Below are positions 1 through 5,742 of a DNA stretch of 11,537 nucleotides, in pieces. Source of the DNA: an uncultured Clostridia bacterium. Lineage in GTDB: Bacteria; Bacillota; Clostridia; Christensenellales; Aristaeellaceae. Every line of letters starts with the position of its first letter. Position 1 is the first letter of the stretch. Below the pieces are notes generated by a model. That model did not search any database, was not told where the DNA came from, and worked only from the letters and a program-made list of their open reading frames with translations. Location: NCBI GenBank assembly GCA_947565865.1, contig CANOHT010000054.1, positions 1-11,537 of the forward strand. Reading direction: 5' to 3'. The translations under genes were made by a program, and so were the position numbers.

Positions 1-3
1 AAC

Positions 4-609
4 ATGGATGATAAGAATTGCATGCCTTCTTTAAATTCTTTTTCATCCATGTTAACAGCTGAACAGAAGGAAAAATTGTCAGAGATGGAAAAACTATTCT
101 ATCAAAATGTAACTTACTCTTTTCAGTTTGCTTTTACCCGAGGCCTATATGTTGGATTTCAACAATACTTTGTTCAAGATACAACAAACAGTCCTTTTGA
201 GGATTACATAACAAACCAATTATTAACAAATCCCAACATGAAACGCTATACAGAATATAGTGAGCGACTGGAAAGTATCAACTCAATATATCATATCCTA
301 ACGGATTCACTTGACACTGACAGCCGGGATCACGTAACATCTATCTATTTAGGTTGGGATAATCGACTGTACGGACTCTTATGGCGGGCCTTTTATCTTG
401 GCTACCGCTATTCTCTATCTATTATTGATACCGTAGAACCAAATGGTATACAGATGTCAATGGTAGAAAAAATCTTAGTAACAGAGCATGAAATTGGACT
501 TACAAAAACCTTATCGGAGCGAGAGCATGAACAATCAATCTTATCAAGACGTAAAAATTGTGAAAAAGTAAGGCACTGTCAAGATATAAAAGAAAGAGAT
601 GAGAAGTAG
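4..609 (+). CDS. Hypothetical protein, possibly related to the DUF6809 type
   Basis: I cannot assign a function to this 201-residue protein. It has no signal peptide or membrane segment and is probably cytoplasmic and mostly helical. Two aromatic segments resemble each other, residues 41-56 (FAFTRGLYVGFQQYF) and 125-140 (LLWRAFYLGYRYSLSI). Both have a Phe-x2/3-Gly-Tyr/Leu-x-x-Gly/Tyr feel. The second, preceded by a helical region at 77-120, is reminiscent of small clostridial DUF6809 proteins, but this is recall of a pattern and not a match I could test. The tail from about 165 is highly charged and may form a coiled coil. The reading frame is open to the window edge, so the true start could lie upstream of the ATG used, and no ribosome binding site is visible. 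The gene is AT-rich, unlike everything beyond about 1040, and ends 2 bp from the convergent repressor gene. Confidence 0.6.
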   Translation: MDDKNCMPSLNSFSSMLTAEQKEKLSEMEKLFYQNVTYSFQFAFTRGLYVGFQQYFVQDTTNSPFEDYITNQLLTNPNMKRYTEYSERLESINSIYHILTDSLDTDSRDHVTSIYLGWDNRLYGLLWRAFYLGYRYSLSIIDTVEPNGIQMSMVEKILVTEHEIGLTKTLSEREHEQSILSRRKNCEKVRHCQDIKERDEK

Positions 610-620
610 CCTCATTTTCT
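599..620. terminator. Weak hairpin between convergent genes
   Basis: ATGAG (599-603) pairs with CTCAT (611-615) around a 7-nt loop and is followed by TTTTCT. The hairpin covers the stop codons of both convergent genes, and a C/T-rich run also follows on the other strand. The stem is only 5 bp plus wobble pairs, so termination is uncertain. Confidence 0.25.
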
Positions 621-872
621 CAATGATGGTAAAGATGTATTGAGTAAGTCTCCAGCTCGTACATCCAATGCATCTGCTATATTATATAATACTTCTACCG
701 AGAACGCTCTTACTATATTCGGCGCTTCAATCGAACTTAAATGAGAACGGCTAATCTTTGCTTCCGCCGCTAATTGCTCTTGGGACATACCCCTCATTTT
801 TCGGAGAGCTGCAATAGTAAGTCCAAGCTCAACCAATCGGTCACGGTTATTGAATCCAACCTGCTTACTCAC
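612..872 (-). CDS. XRE (Cro/C1)-family transcriptional regulator
   Basis: This is an 86-residue protein made almost entirely of one Cro/C1-type helix-turn-helix domain (about residues 16-78). The HTH core reads MSQEQLAAEAKISRSHLSSIE: helix 2 lies near residues 30-38 and recognition helix 3 near 41-49. It continues into the usual helix 4-5 part (VEVLYNIADALDVRAGDLL). There is no second domain for ligand binding or dimerisation, as in small phage-like or plasmid-like repressors. The start is a GTG at 872, chosen because AAAGGAG lies 8 nt upstream at 881-887. It faces its own upstream region, where a TATAAT box and an inverted repeat are visible, so autorepression is plausible. Its base composition matches the AT-rich left end. 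It could regulate a mobile element lying to the left, or simply itself. The family is clear; its target is unknown. Confidence 0.85.
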   Translation of the reverse strand: MSKQVGFNNRDRLVELGLTIAALRKMRGMSQEQLAAEAKISRSHLSSIEAPNIVRAFSVEVLYNIADALDVRAGDLLNTSLPSLRK

Positions 873-903
873 TGCCTACTCTCCTTTCTACTTATTACAG
901 ATT

Positions 904-932
904 ATTATACATGTTACCCGTCTATCTTGCAG
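904..932 (-). promoter_or_regulatory. Candidate sigma-A promoter of the XRE gene
   Basis: On the minus strand a perfect TATAAT (909-904) is preceded, at 17 nt, by CTGCAA (932-927), a poor -35 with three of six consensus bases. The -10 box ends 31 nt upstream of the GTG start, leaving a short leader with the AAAGGAG site. The -10 is convincing; the -35 is weak. Confidence 0.5.
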
Positions 933-958
933 TACATACAAGTGTGCTCACGTCTCAT

Positions 959-972
959 TTATTGAGCAATAA
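959..972. promoter_or_regulatory. Short inverted repeat upstream of the XRE gene
   Basis: TTATTG-AG-CAATAA is a 6-bp inverted repeat with a 2-bp centre, about 25 bp upstream of the candidate -35. Its size suits an XRE-type operator, but palindromes this short occur by chance in AT-rich DNA and no second copy was noticed. Confidence 0.2.
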
Positions 973-1090
973 TATAGATAGAGCGGCATAAAGTTTCATC
1001 TTGTTTCATTGCCCGATAGTGGAAAGCTTCTTTCTATATTTCATAAGCGCAAAAATACGCGGGAAATGCAGGATTTCGCCATCAAAACGG

Positions 1091-1119
1091 TTGTATCTGC
1101 CCCTGCGCTATGGTAAACT
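1091..1119 (+). promoter_or_regulatory. Candidate promoter of the hydrolase/ATP-grasp operon
   Basis: TTGTAT (1091-1096) and TAAACT (1114-1119) are separated by exactly 17 bp. Each matches four of the six consensus positions (TTGACA and TATAAT). TATGAT a few bases further right is an alternative -10. Transcription would begin near 1126, placing the following hairpin at the very 5' end of the mRNA. Confidence 0.45.
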
Positions 1120-1122
1120 ATG

Positions 1123-1148
1123 ATAACGGCTGACTGTCCGGCCGTTAT
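1123..1148 (+). promoter_or_regulatory. Hairpin in the leader of the hydrolase operon
   Basis: ATAACGGC (1123-1130) and GCCGTTAT (1141-1148) form a perfect 8-bp stem with a 10-nt loop. TTTGT follows, but the T run is too short and interrupted for a strong terminator. It lies at the predicted transcript start and about 25 nt before the start codon, so it could be an mRNA-stabilising 5' stem, an attenuator or an operator. Confidence 0.4.
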
Positions 1149-1172
1149 TTTGTCGTGAGAAGGTTTGCGCAT

Positions 1173-1940
1173 ATGATTGAAAAGTGGCCCACGGTGCTCC
1201 CTCAGCTTACCGGGAAGGAGCCCCGCACGGTTTATGTTTACGTCCCTGATGCAATAGAGGATAACCCTGACGCCCGCTACCCTGTGCTGTACATGTTCGA
1301 CGGACACAACGTCTTCTTCGACGAGGACGCTACCTACGGCAAAAGCTGGGGCATGAAGGAATTTATGGAGCAGTCCGGTACGCCGCTTATCATCGTGGCG
1401 GTGGACTGCAACCACAGCCCCGACTATGGCCGCCTGAAGGAATACTCCCCCTTCAGCTTCACCGACCCCAGCCTCGGCGCCATCACCGGCAAGGGCCGCA
1501 AGTATATGAACTGGATGGTGGACAGCCTCAAGCCCCTGATCGACAGCCACTATCCCACCCTGCCCCAGCGGGAAACCACCTTTGTGGCCGGCAGCTCCAT
1601 GGGCGGGCTGATGAGTCTTTACGCCGTTATGCGCTACAACCACGTCTTTTCACGGGCGGCGTGCCTGTCGCCGTCCATCTGGCTTGCCGTGCGGAAGCTG
1701 GATCGGATGATCCGCGAGGCTGACGTGGCTCCGGACACGGTAATCTACATGGATTACGGCTCCCGGGAGATGACGCACCACGCCAACATGCGCGGCCAGT
1801 TCGCCCGCGTGACCGCCGCGCTGCTGGAAAAACAGGTGCTGCTTACCAGCCGCGTCGTACCCAACGGCGATCACTGCGAGGCCTGCTGGGAGGAGCAGAT
1901 TCCCTTTTTCATCAACACGCTCCTATATCAACGGGACTGA
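1173..1940 (+). CDS. Alpha/beta-hydrolase-fold esterase (Fes/esterase D type)
   Basis: This is a cytoplasmic serine hydrolase of the putative-esterase family (PF00756 type, which includes enterochelin esterase and esterase D), about 255 residues and of usual length. The early strand YPVLYMFDGHNVFFDEDATYG is typical of clostridial members. The nucleophile elbow GSSMGG places the catalytic serine at residue 142. A likely acid is Asp194 in YMDYGS, and a likely histidine is His234 in NGDHCEACW. There is no signal peptide. I start at the ATG at 1173, because GAGAAGG lies 9 nt upstream at 1157-1163. A GTG at 1155 would overlap that site and adds only MRRFAH. It is the first gene of an operon with a second hydrolase and an ATP-grasp enzyme, suggesting cleavage of an ester, thioester or peptide made or used by that ligase. 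The real substrate cannot be read from the sequence. Confidence 0.88.
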   Translation: MIEKWPTVLPQLTGKEPRTVYVYVPDAIEDNPDARYPVLYMFDGHNVFFDEDATYGKSWGMKEFMEQSGTPLIIVAVDCNHSPDYGRLKEYSPFSFTDPSLGAITGKGRKYMNWMVDSLKPLIDSHYPTLPQRETTFVAGSSMGGLMSLYAVMRYNHVFSRAACLSPSIWLAVRKLDRMIREADVAPDTVIYMDYGSREMTHHANMRGQFARVTAALLEKQVLLTSRVVPNGDHCEACWEEQIPFFINTLLYQRD

Positions 1941-1941
1941 C

Positions 1942-1946
1942 GGAGG
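1942..1946 (+). promoter_or_regulatory. Ribosome binding site fixing a TTG start
   Basis: GGAGG lies immediately after the stop of the first hydrolase and 8 nt before a TTG codon at 1955. No ATG at a suitable distance exists in this frame, so this site decides the rare TTG start. Confidence 0.75.
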
Positions 1947-1954
1947 TTGACGCT

Positions 1955-2701
1955 TTGCAGACGTATTATACCAAGTGGTACAGTCCAAACTTAGGCCGTG
2001 ACATGGAAATCAAGGTCTACGGACACGGCGGAAGGCCGGTGCTGTTCATCCCCTGCCAGGACGGACGGTTCTATGACTTTGAGAATTACCACATGACCGA
2101 CGCCTGGGCCCCCTGGATTGAATCCGGTCAGTGCATGGTCTTCGCCATCGACACCATGGACAAGGAGACCTATTCCGCCGCGGGCGACCCTCGCGGACGA
2201 ATCCTCCGCCACGAGGCCTGGATCAATTACATCTGCCGGGAGGCCGTGCCCTTCATCCGGCAGATGACCAACGACCGCAACGGCTGGGCGGGATACCCCG
2301 GCGTCATCGCCTTCGGCTGCAGCCTGGGCGCGACCCACGCCGCCAATTTGTATTTCCGCTTCCCCGATCTGTTCGACGGGCTGCTGGCCATGTCGGGAAT
2401 TTACACATCCGAGTACGGCTTCCCCGGTTACATGGACGAGCTTGTTTACCAGAACAGCCCGGTTCATTACCTGGGCGGCATGGCGCCGGATCACCCTTAC
2501 ATCCAGCAGTACAACCGTCACAAGGCGGTCATCGTGGTCGGGCAAGGCCCCTGGGAGCTGCCCGAGACCACCTTCCAGCTGAAAAACATCTTTGAGCAAA
2601 GGGGCATTCACGTCTGGGTGGATGTCTGGGGCCACGACGTGGAGCACGACTGGAACTGGTGGTACAAGCAGGTGGCCGTCCATGTCCCCCACATCCTGTA
2701 A
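1955..2701 (+). CDS. Second alpha/beta-hydrolase-fold esterase
   Basis: This 248-residue serine hydrolase belongs to a compact esterase group related to PF00756 (COG4947-like, from memory). Features seen are VLFIPCQDGRFYDFENY at about residues 29-45, the nucleophile elbow GCSLGA with Ser123, and a C-terminal WGHDVEHDWNWW segment at 225-236. His227 or His231 is the likely catalytic base in that segment. The GHDxxHDWxWW signature is characteristic of the group. No signal peptide is present, so it acts in the cytoplasm. It starts with TTG, 14 nt after the previous stop. It is only distantly similar to the first hydrolase, so the pair is not a recent duplication. Two different hydrolases beside one ATP-grasp ligase suggest sequential steps on one acyl compound. 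The fold and nucleophile are secure; the substrate is unknown. Confidence 0.85.
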   Translation: MQTYYTKWYSPNLGRDMEIKVYGHGGRPVLFIPCQDGRFYDFENYHMTDAWAPWIESGQCMVFAIDTMDKETYSAAGDPRGRILRHEAWINYICREAVPFIRQMTNDRNGWAGYPGVIAFGCSLGATHAANLYFRFPDLFDGLLAMSGIYTSEYGFPGYMDELVYQNSPVHYLGGMAPDHPYIQQYNRHKAVIVVGQGPWELPETTFQLKNIFEQRGIHVWVDVWGHDVEHDWNWWYKQVAVHVPHIL

Positions 2702-2722
2702 CGGTATCAGCGAGGTGACAGC

Positions 2723-3913
2723 ATGAAGAACTTCATCTTTATTTCCCCCAACTTTCCCACCAACTACTGGCAGTTCTGCAGGCACCTGAAGGACAATGGC
2801 CTGAACGTGCTGGGCATTGGCGATCAGCCTTACAATACGCTTCTGCCTGAGCTGAAAAGCAGCCTGAACGAGTATTACAAGGTGAACTCCATGGAGAACT
2901 ACGACGAGGTGTACCGCGCCGTGGCGTTCTTCATCGCCAAGTATGGCCGCATAGACTGGCTGGAGAGCAACAACGAATACTGGCTGGAGCGGGACGCCAT
3001 GCTGCGCACCGATTTCCATATCACCTCCGGCTTCCAGGTGGAAGACATGCCCCGCATCAAGTACAAGTCCGGCATGAAGGCCTACTATCAGCAGGCGGGC
3101 ATCCCCACGGCCCGCTATCATCTGGTGGACGACTTCGCGGGCTGCCGGGCCTTCATCGACACCGTGGGCTATCCCGTCATTGTGAAGCCGGACAACGGCG
3201 TGGGCGCTTCCCACACCTACAAGCTGGACAGCGACGACGAGCTGCGCGCCTTCCTCCGGGAAAAGGACGTCGGCGCCTTCATCATGGAGGAATTCATTCA
3301 CGCCGAGGTCAACAGCTATGACGCCATCATTGACAGCCACGGCGAACCCATTTTTGAAACGGGCAACGTCACGCCCTTTTCCATCATGGACATTGTGAAC
3401 AATGATGATAATTCCATCTACTATATCGTGAAGGAGCTGCCGGAGGATACCCGCCGCGCGGGCCGGGCCGCGGTAAAGGCCTTCGGCGTCAAGAGCCGCT
3501 TTGTCCACTTTGAGTTTTTTAGGCTGACCCAGGATCAGCCCTCCATGGGCAGGAAGGGCGATGTGGTCGCCCTGGAGGTCAACATGCGCCCCTGCGGCGG
3601 CTTTTCGCCGGACATGATGAATTTTGCCAACGCCACGGACGTATACAAAATCTACGCAGACATGATCGCCTTCGACAGCACCCTGAAGGCCTGCGGAGAG
3701 CACCGCTACTGCGCCTACGCCGGACGGCGGGACGGCAAGCACTTCCGCCTCTCCCACGACGCGCTGATGGCGAAGTACGCCGATCAGATGCACATGGTCA
3801 GCCGTGTCCCGGAGGCGCTGGCGGGCGCCATGGGCAATCAGATGTATGTGGCCGTCTTCCCCACCAAGGAAGAGCTGGACGCCTTCTACGCCGATGCCTG
3901 CGGGCAGTGGTAA
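2723..3913 (+). CDS. ATP-grasp carboxylate ligase, orphan
   Basis: This 396-residue ATP-grasp enzyme would activate a carboxylate as acyl phosphate and join it to an amine or similar nucleophile. An N-terminal Rossmann-like pre-ATP-grasp domain (about 1-110) begins FIFISPNFPTNYW. The ATP-binding core follows: GYPVIVKPDNGVGASHTYK at 149-167 with the conserved Lys and Gly-rich loop, FIMEEFIHAEVNSYDAII at 186-203, and the metal-ligand segment ALEVNMRPCGGFSPDMMNFA at 283-302 with Glu285 and Asn287. The length suits the carbamoyl-phosphate-synthase-like or biotin-carboxylase-like stand-alone ligases, but no known pathway partner (carboxyltransferase, amidotransferase or peptide precursor) is in view. 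GAGG lies 7 nt before the ATG. It ends the operon, with a strong terminator 29 nt downstream. Many such enzymes make dipeptides or modified amino acids, and that would fit the two hydrolases, but the product here is inferred only in outline. Confidence 0.88.
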   Translation: MKNFIFISPNFPTNYWQFCRHLKDNGLNVLGIGDQPYNTLLPELKSSLNEYYKVNSMENYDEVYRAVAFFIAKYGRIDWLESNNEYWLERDAMLRTDFHITSGFQVEDMPRIKYKSGMKAYYQQAGIPTARYHLVDDFAGCRAFIDTVGYPVIVKPDNGVGASHTYKLDSDDELRAFLREKDVGAFIMEEFIHAEVNSYDAIIDSHGEPIFETGNVTPFSIMDIVNNDDNSIYYIVKELPEDTRRAGRAAVKAFGVKSRFVHFEFFRLTQDQPSMGRKGDVVALEVNMRPCGGFSPDMMNFANATDVYKIYADMIAFDSTLKACGEHRYCAYAGRRDGKHFRLSHDALMAKYADQMHMVSRVPEALAGAMGNQMYVAVFPTKEELDAFYADACGQW

Positions 3914-3941
3914 ACGTTTTCACAAGCCATCATCACAGATC

Positions 3942-3978
3942 AAAAGCGCTATCATCCATTGTCGATGATAGCGCTTTT
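3942..3978. terminator. Strong bidirectional intrinsic terminator
   Basis: AAAAGCGCTATCATC (3942-3956) pairs perfectly with GATGATAGCGCTTTT (3964-3978) around a 7-nt loop. The right arm runs into five T residues (3975-3979) and the left arm starts with four A residues. It can therefore stop transcripts in both directions, between the ATP-grasp gene ending at 3913 and the leftward sortase gene ending at 4007. Confidence 0.92.
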
Positions 3979-4006
3979 TCTTATGCTGATTGGCTTACAC
4001 GGCAGG

Positions 4007-5740
4007 TCAGCCGTCCGCGCTGTCAGGCGCGGGGGCGCGGGGCACAGCCAGGTAATAGCTTACGATCTGCAATTCCGGCAGGTCTTCCCGCCGCACGCGC
4101 ACAACGCCGCGCTCCAGCACCTCCAGCACATGGCGCTTGTCGGTGGCGGCATAGTCCTCCTTGTTATAGGGATCCAGAAAGTACAGGTATTGATCGTCCG
4201 CGTGAACCAGGGTCAGATAGTGTCCCGCGCCGGTAAAAGGGCTGCTCTTTCCGCCGGAAATCACCACAGCCGCCGCCCCGGCCTGCACCGCCGCGATGGC
4301 TTCCTCCGCGTCCTTGGTCTCCCGATAGTCTAGATCGCAGGCTTCAACGGCCTTTCGGTAGAACTTGATGCCGGTGCCGGCATTTTCAGAGCGGGACTGA
4401 ATGCCCCACAGGTTATTGCCGGTGGCGAAATTCGCCAGGACAATCGGGAGATACTGCCGCAGGTCTTCCACCGTGCGCACCCGGAACTGCACATGCCGTT
4501 TGTTGCAAAAGTACTGATTCACCGAGCATGTGCAGAAGGAGAAGCCCTTTTCGGAGCTGGGACACACCAATAGCCTGGACAGCTGTTCATCGGTGGTAAC
4601 GCTGGCCAGGGCCATCGCCAAGGCCGTGGGGCCGCAGCCTGCCTGACCAAAGGTGCGGCGCTGGGTGCTTGCCCGGCGCTCGTAGCGCAGATCGGCCCAG
4701 GTGGGATCGTTCTGCGCGTAGTACTGCTGCTCGCCTCGGCCGGGAATGTTCACCGTTTTGGTATAGCTGTCCCGCTCCGCCAGCGCCAGCTGCGCAACAG
4801 GCAGGCTGCTTTCCTCCCGGGTATAGCTGAGGGGACGCATCAAGCCGAAAACAACGTAGCGGTCATCCCGAACCTCATTGGTGCAGGTACACATCGCCAG
4901 CAGCTGATCGCCCCAGGCAGGCACGACCTCCGTCTTGATGGCGGATTGTCCCCGAATGCGGTCGATATACGCCTCAAACGCTGCCCTGCCGTCAAAGGAT
5001 TTGACGCGCCACTCCGCCTCGATGGTGACAGAGCTGCGAATGCAGGCAAAAATATCCACCCGATAATCCTCGTAGGGCGTCAGCAGATACATAACCGGAT
5101 GCTCCTCGTAAAACGCCTGCTCCATGTAGGAGGGCAGGACGGCAAACATGGTGTCATCCTTGCGGTTATGGCCATAGAGCCAGGTGCATACGTCGGTGAA
5201 ATACCGTGAGCTGCCGCAGTCCATGAAGATAGCCCCGGTGCGGTTTTCACCGCCGGTAAACAAATGCTCCAGGTAGTAGGTGTTGTTCTCCGCCTGGGCC
5301 ACAGGATAGTTGATGCTTGTTCCCTCGCAGATCAGCCAGCCGCGAACGTCCTTGTTGACCTGCTCCAGCTGGTCAAAATCCATGGTATAGCGGACATCGG
5401 AGGCCACGGTTCTCCCGGTGCGAGGCGTCGGCAGGGGCGTGGGCTCCGGCGTGGGCTTACCATCCGCCGGAGGGTGATCCGAAATCGCCTCGTTGACCCA
5501 CAGCCCCGCGTCCTCGGCCTCCATCACCTCGGGTTCGGGCGTGGCCGCTGATGTCGGGCGGGGCGATGCCGAGGGTTCCTCTGTCACCGCGCCCACATGA
5601 ATATAGGCTGCCTCCCGCTGATGACCCAGGGCGCCGCCCCGGCGCTCCAGGATCACCCGGAGCGCCAAAGCCCCCAGCACCGCCGCGCCGATCAGGCACG
5701 CGAGCATCAGCAGCATCAGGCCCTTGTTCCGTTTCTTCAT
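4007..5740 (-). CDS. Class B sortase fused to a C39-like cysteine peptidase
   Basis: This 577-residue protein is anchored by an N-terminal membrane helix (about residues 8-30). A Pro/Thr linker (55-108) follows, then two enzyme domains outside the membrane. The sortase B domain (about 119-305) shows GTSINYPVAQAENNTYYL and the catalytic set His191 (YGHN), Cys286 (in CTCT) and Arg294 (DDRYVV). The second domain (about 335-565) has the peptidase C39-like pattern: QAGCGPTALAMAL with Cys369, GAGHYLTLVH with His507 and FLDPY with Asp523. A normal class B sortase has roughly 220-280 residues and ends after the Arg strand. The ectodomain holds 12 cysteines, four of them clustered at 393-412. The gene begins 2 nt after the adhesin stop, with no clear ribosome binding site, so translation is probably coupled. 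It likely anchors the adhesin encoded just upstream. What the peptidase domain cuts is unknown; it may instead be a binding or transpeptidase relative. Confidence 0.9.
   Translation of the reverse strand: MKKRNKGLMLLMLACLIGAAVLGALALRVILERRGGALGHQREAAYIHVGAVTEEPSASPRPTSAATPEPEVMEAEDAGLWVNEAISDHPPADGKPTPEPTPLPTPRTGRTVASDVRYTMDFDQLEQVNKDVRGWLICEGTSINYPVAQAENNTYYLEHLFTGGENRTGAIFMDCGSSRYFTDVCTWLYGHNRKDDTMFAVLPSYMEQAFYEEHPVMYLLTPYEDYRVDIFACIRSSVTIEAEWRVKSFDGRAAFEAYIDRIRGQSAIKTEVVPAWGDQLLAMCTCTNEVRDDRYVVFGLMRPLSYTREESSLPVAQLALAERDSYTKTVNIPGRGEQQYYAQNDPTWADLRYERRASTQRRTFGQAGCGPTALAMALASVTTDEQLSRLLVCPSSEKGFSFCTCSVNQYFCNKRHVQFRVRTVEDLRQYLPIVLANFATGNNLWGIQSRSENAGTGIKFYRKAVEACDLDYRETKDAEEAIAAVQAGAAAVVISGGKSSPFTGAGHYLTLVHADDQYLYFLDPYNKEDYAATDKRHVLEVLERGVVRVRREDLPELQIVSYYLAVPRAPAPDSADG
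5417..5578 (-). repeat. Pro/Thr-rich linker in the sortase fusion
   Basis: Residues 55-108 of the sortase protein are low-complexity, with motifs such as PTPEPTPLPTPRT and SPRPTSAATPEPE. This is a likely flexible stalk between the membrane helix and the sortase domain. The same style of linker occurs in the two other proteins of the operon. Confidence 0.7.
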
Positions 5741-5742
5741 CG

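Larger units (their letters stand above)
873..1172. other. Divergent intergenic region with a composition switch
   Basis: These 300 bases separate the leftward repressor gene from the rightward hydrolase operon. The left part, to about 1040, is AT-rich and carries the repressor promoter and the inverted repeat. The right part is GC-richer and carries the operon promoter and hairpin. Short open frames here have no ribosome binding site or recognisable protein pattern. I saw no tRNA, integrase site or clear direct repeats marking the switch. Confidence 0.6.

Noticed and set aside
774..965. A 63-codon plus-strand frame across the XRE gene start
   Set aside because: It overlaps the repressor gene and its promoter, lacks a ribosome binding site and resembles no protein family.
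1991..3793. A 600-codon open frame on the minus strand opposite the second hydrolase and ATP-grasp genes
   Set aside because: The product is a Val/His/Gly/Asp-rich string with no recognisable motif. The plus-strand genes there have clear catalytic motifs and ribosome binding sites.
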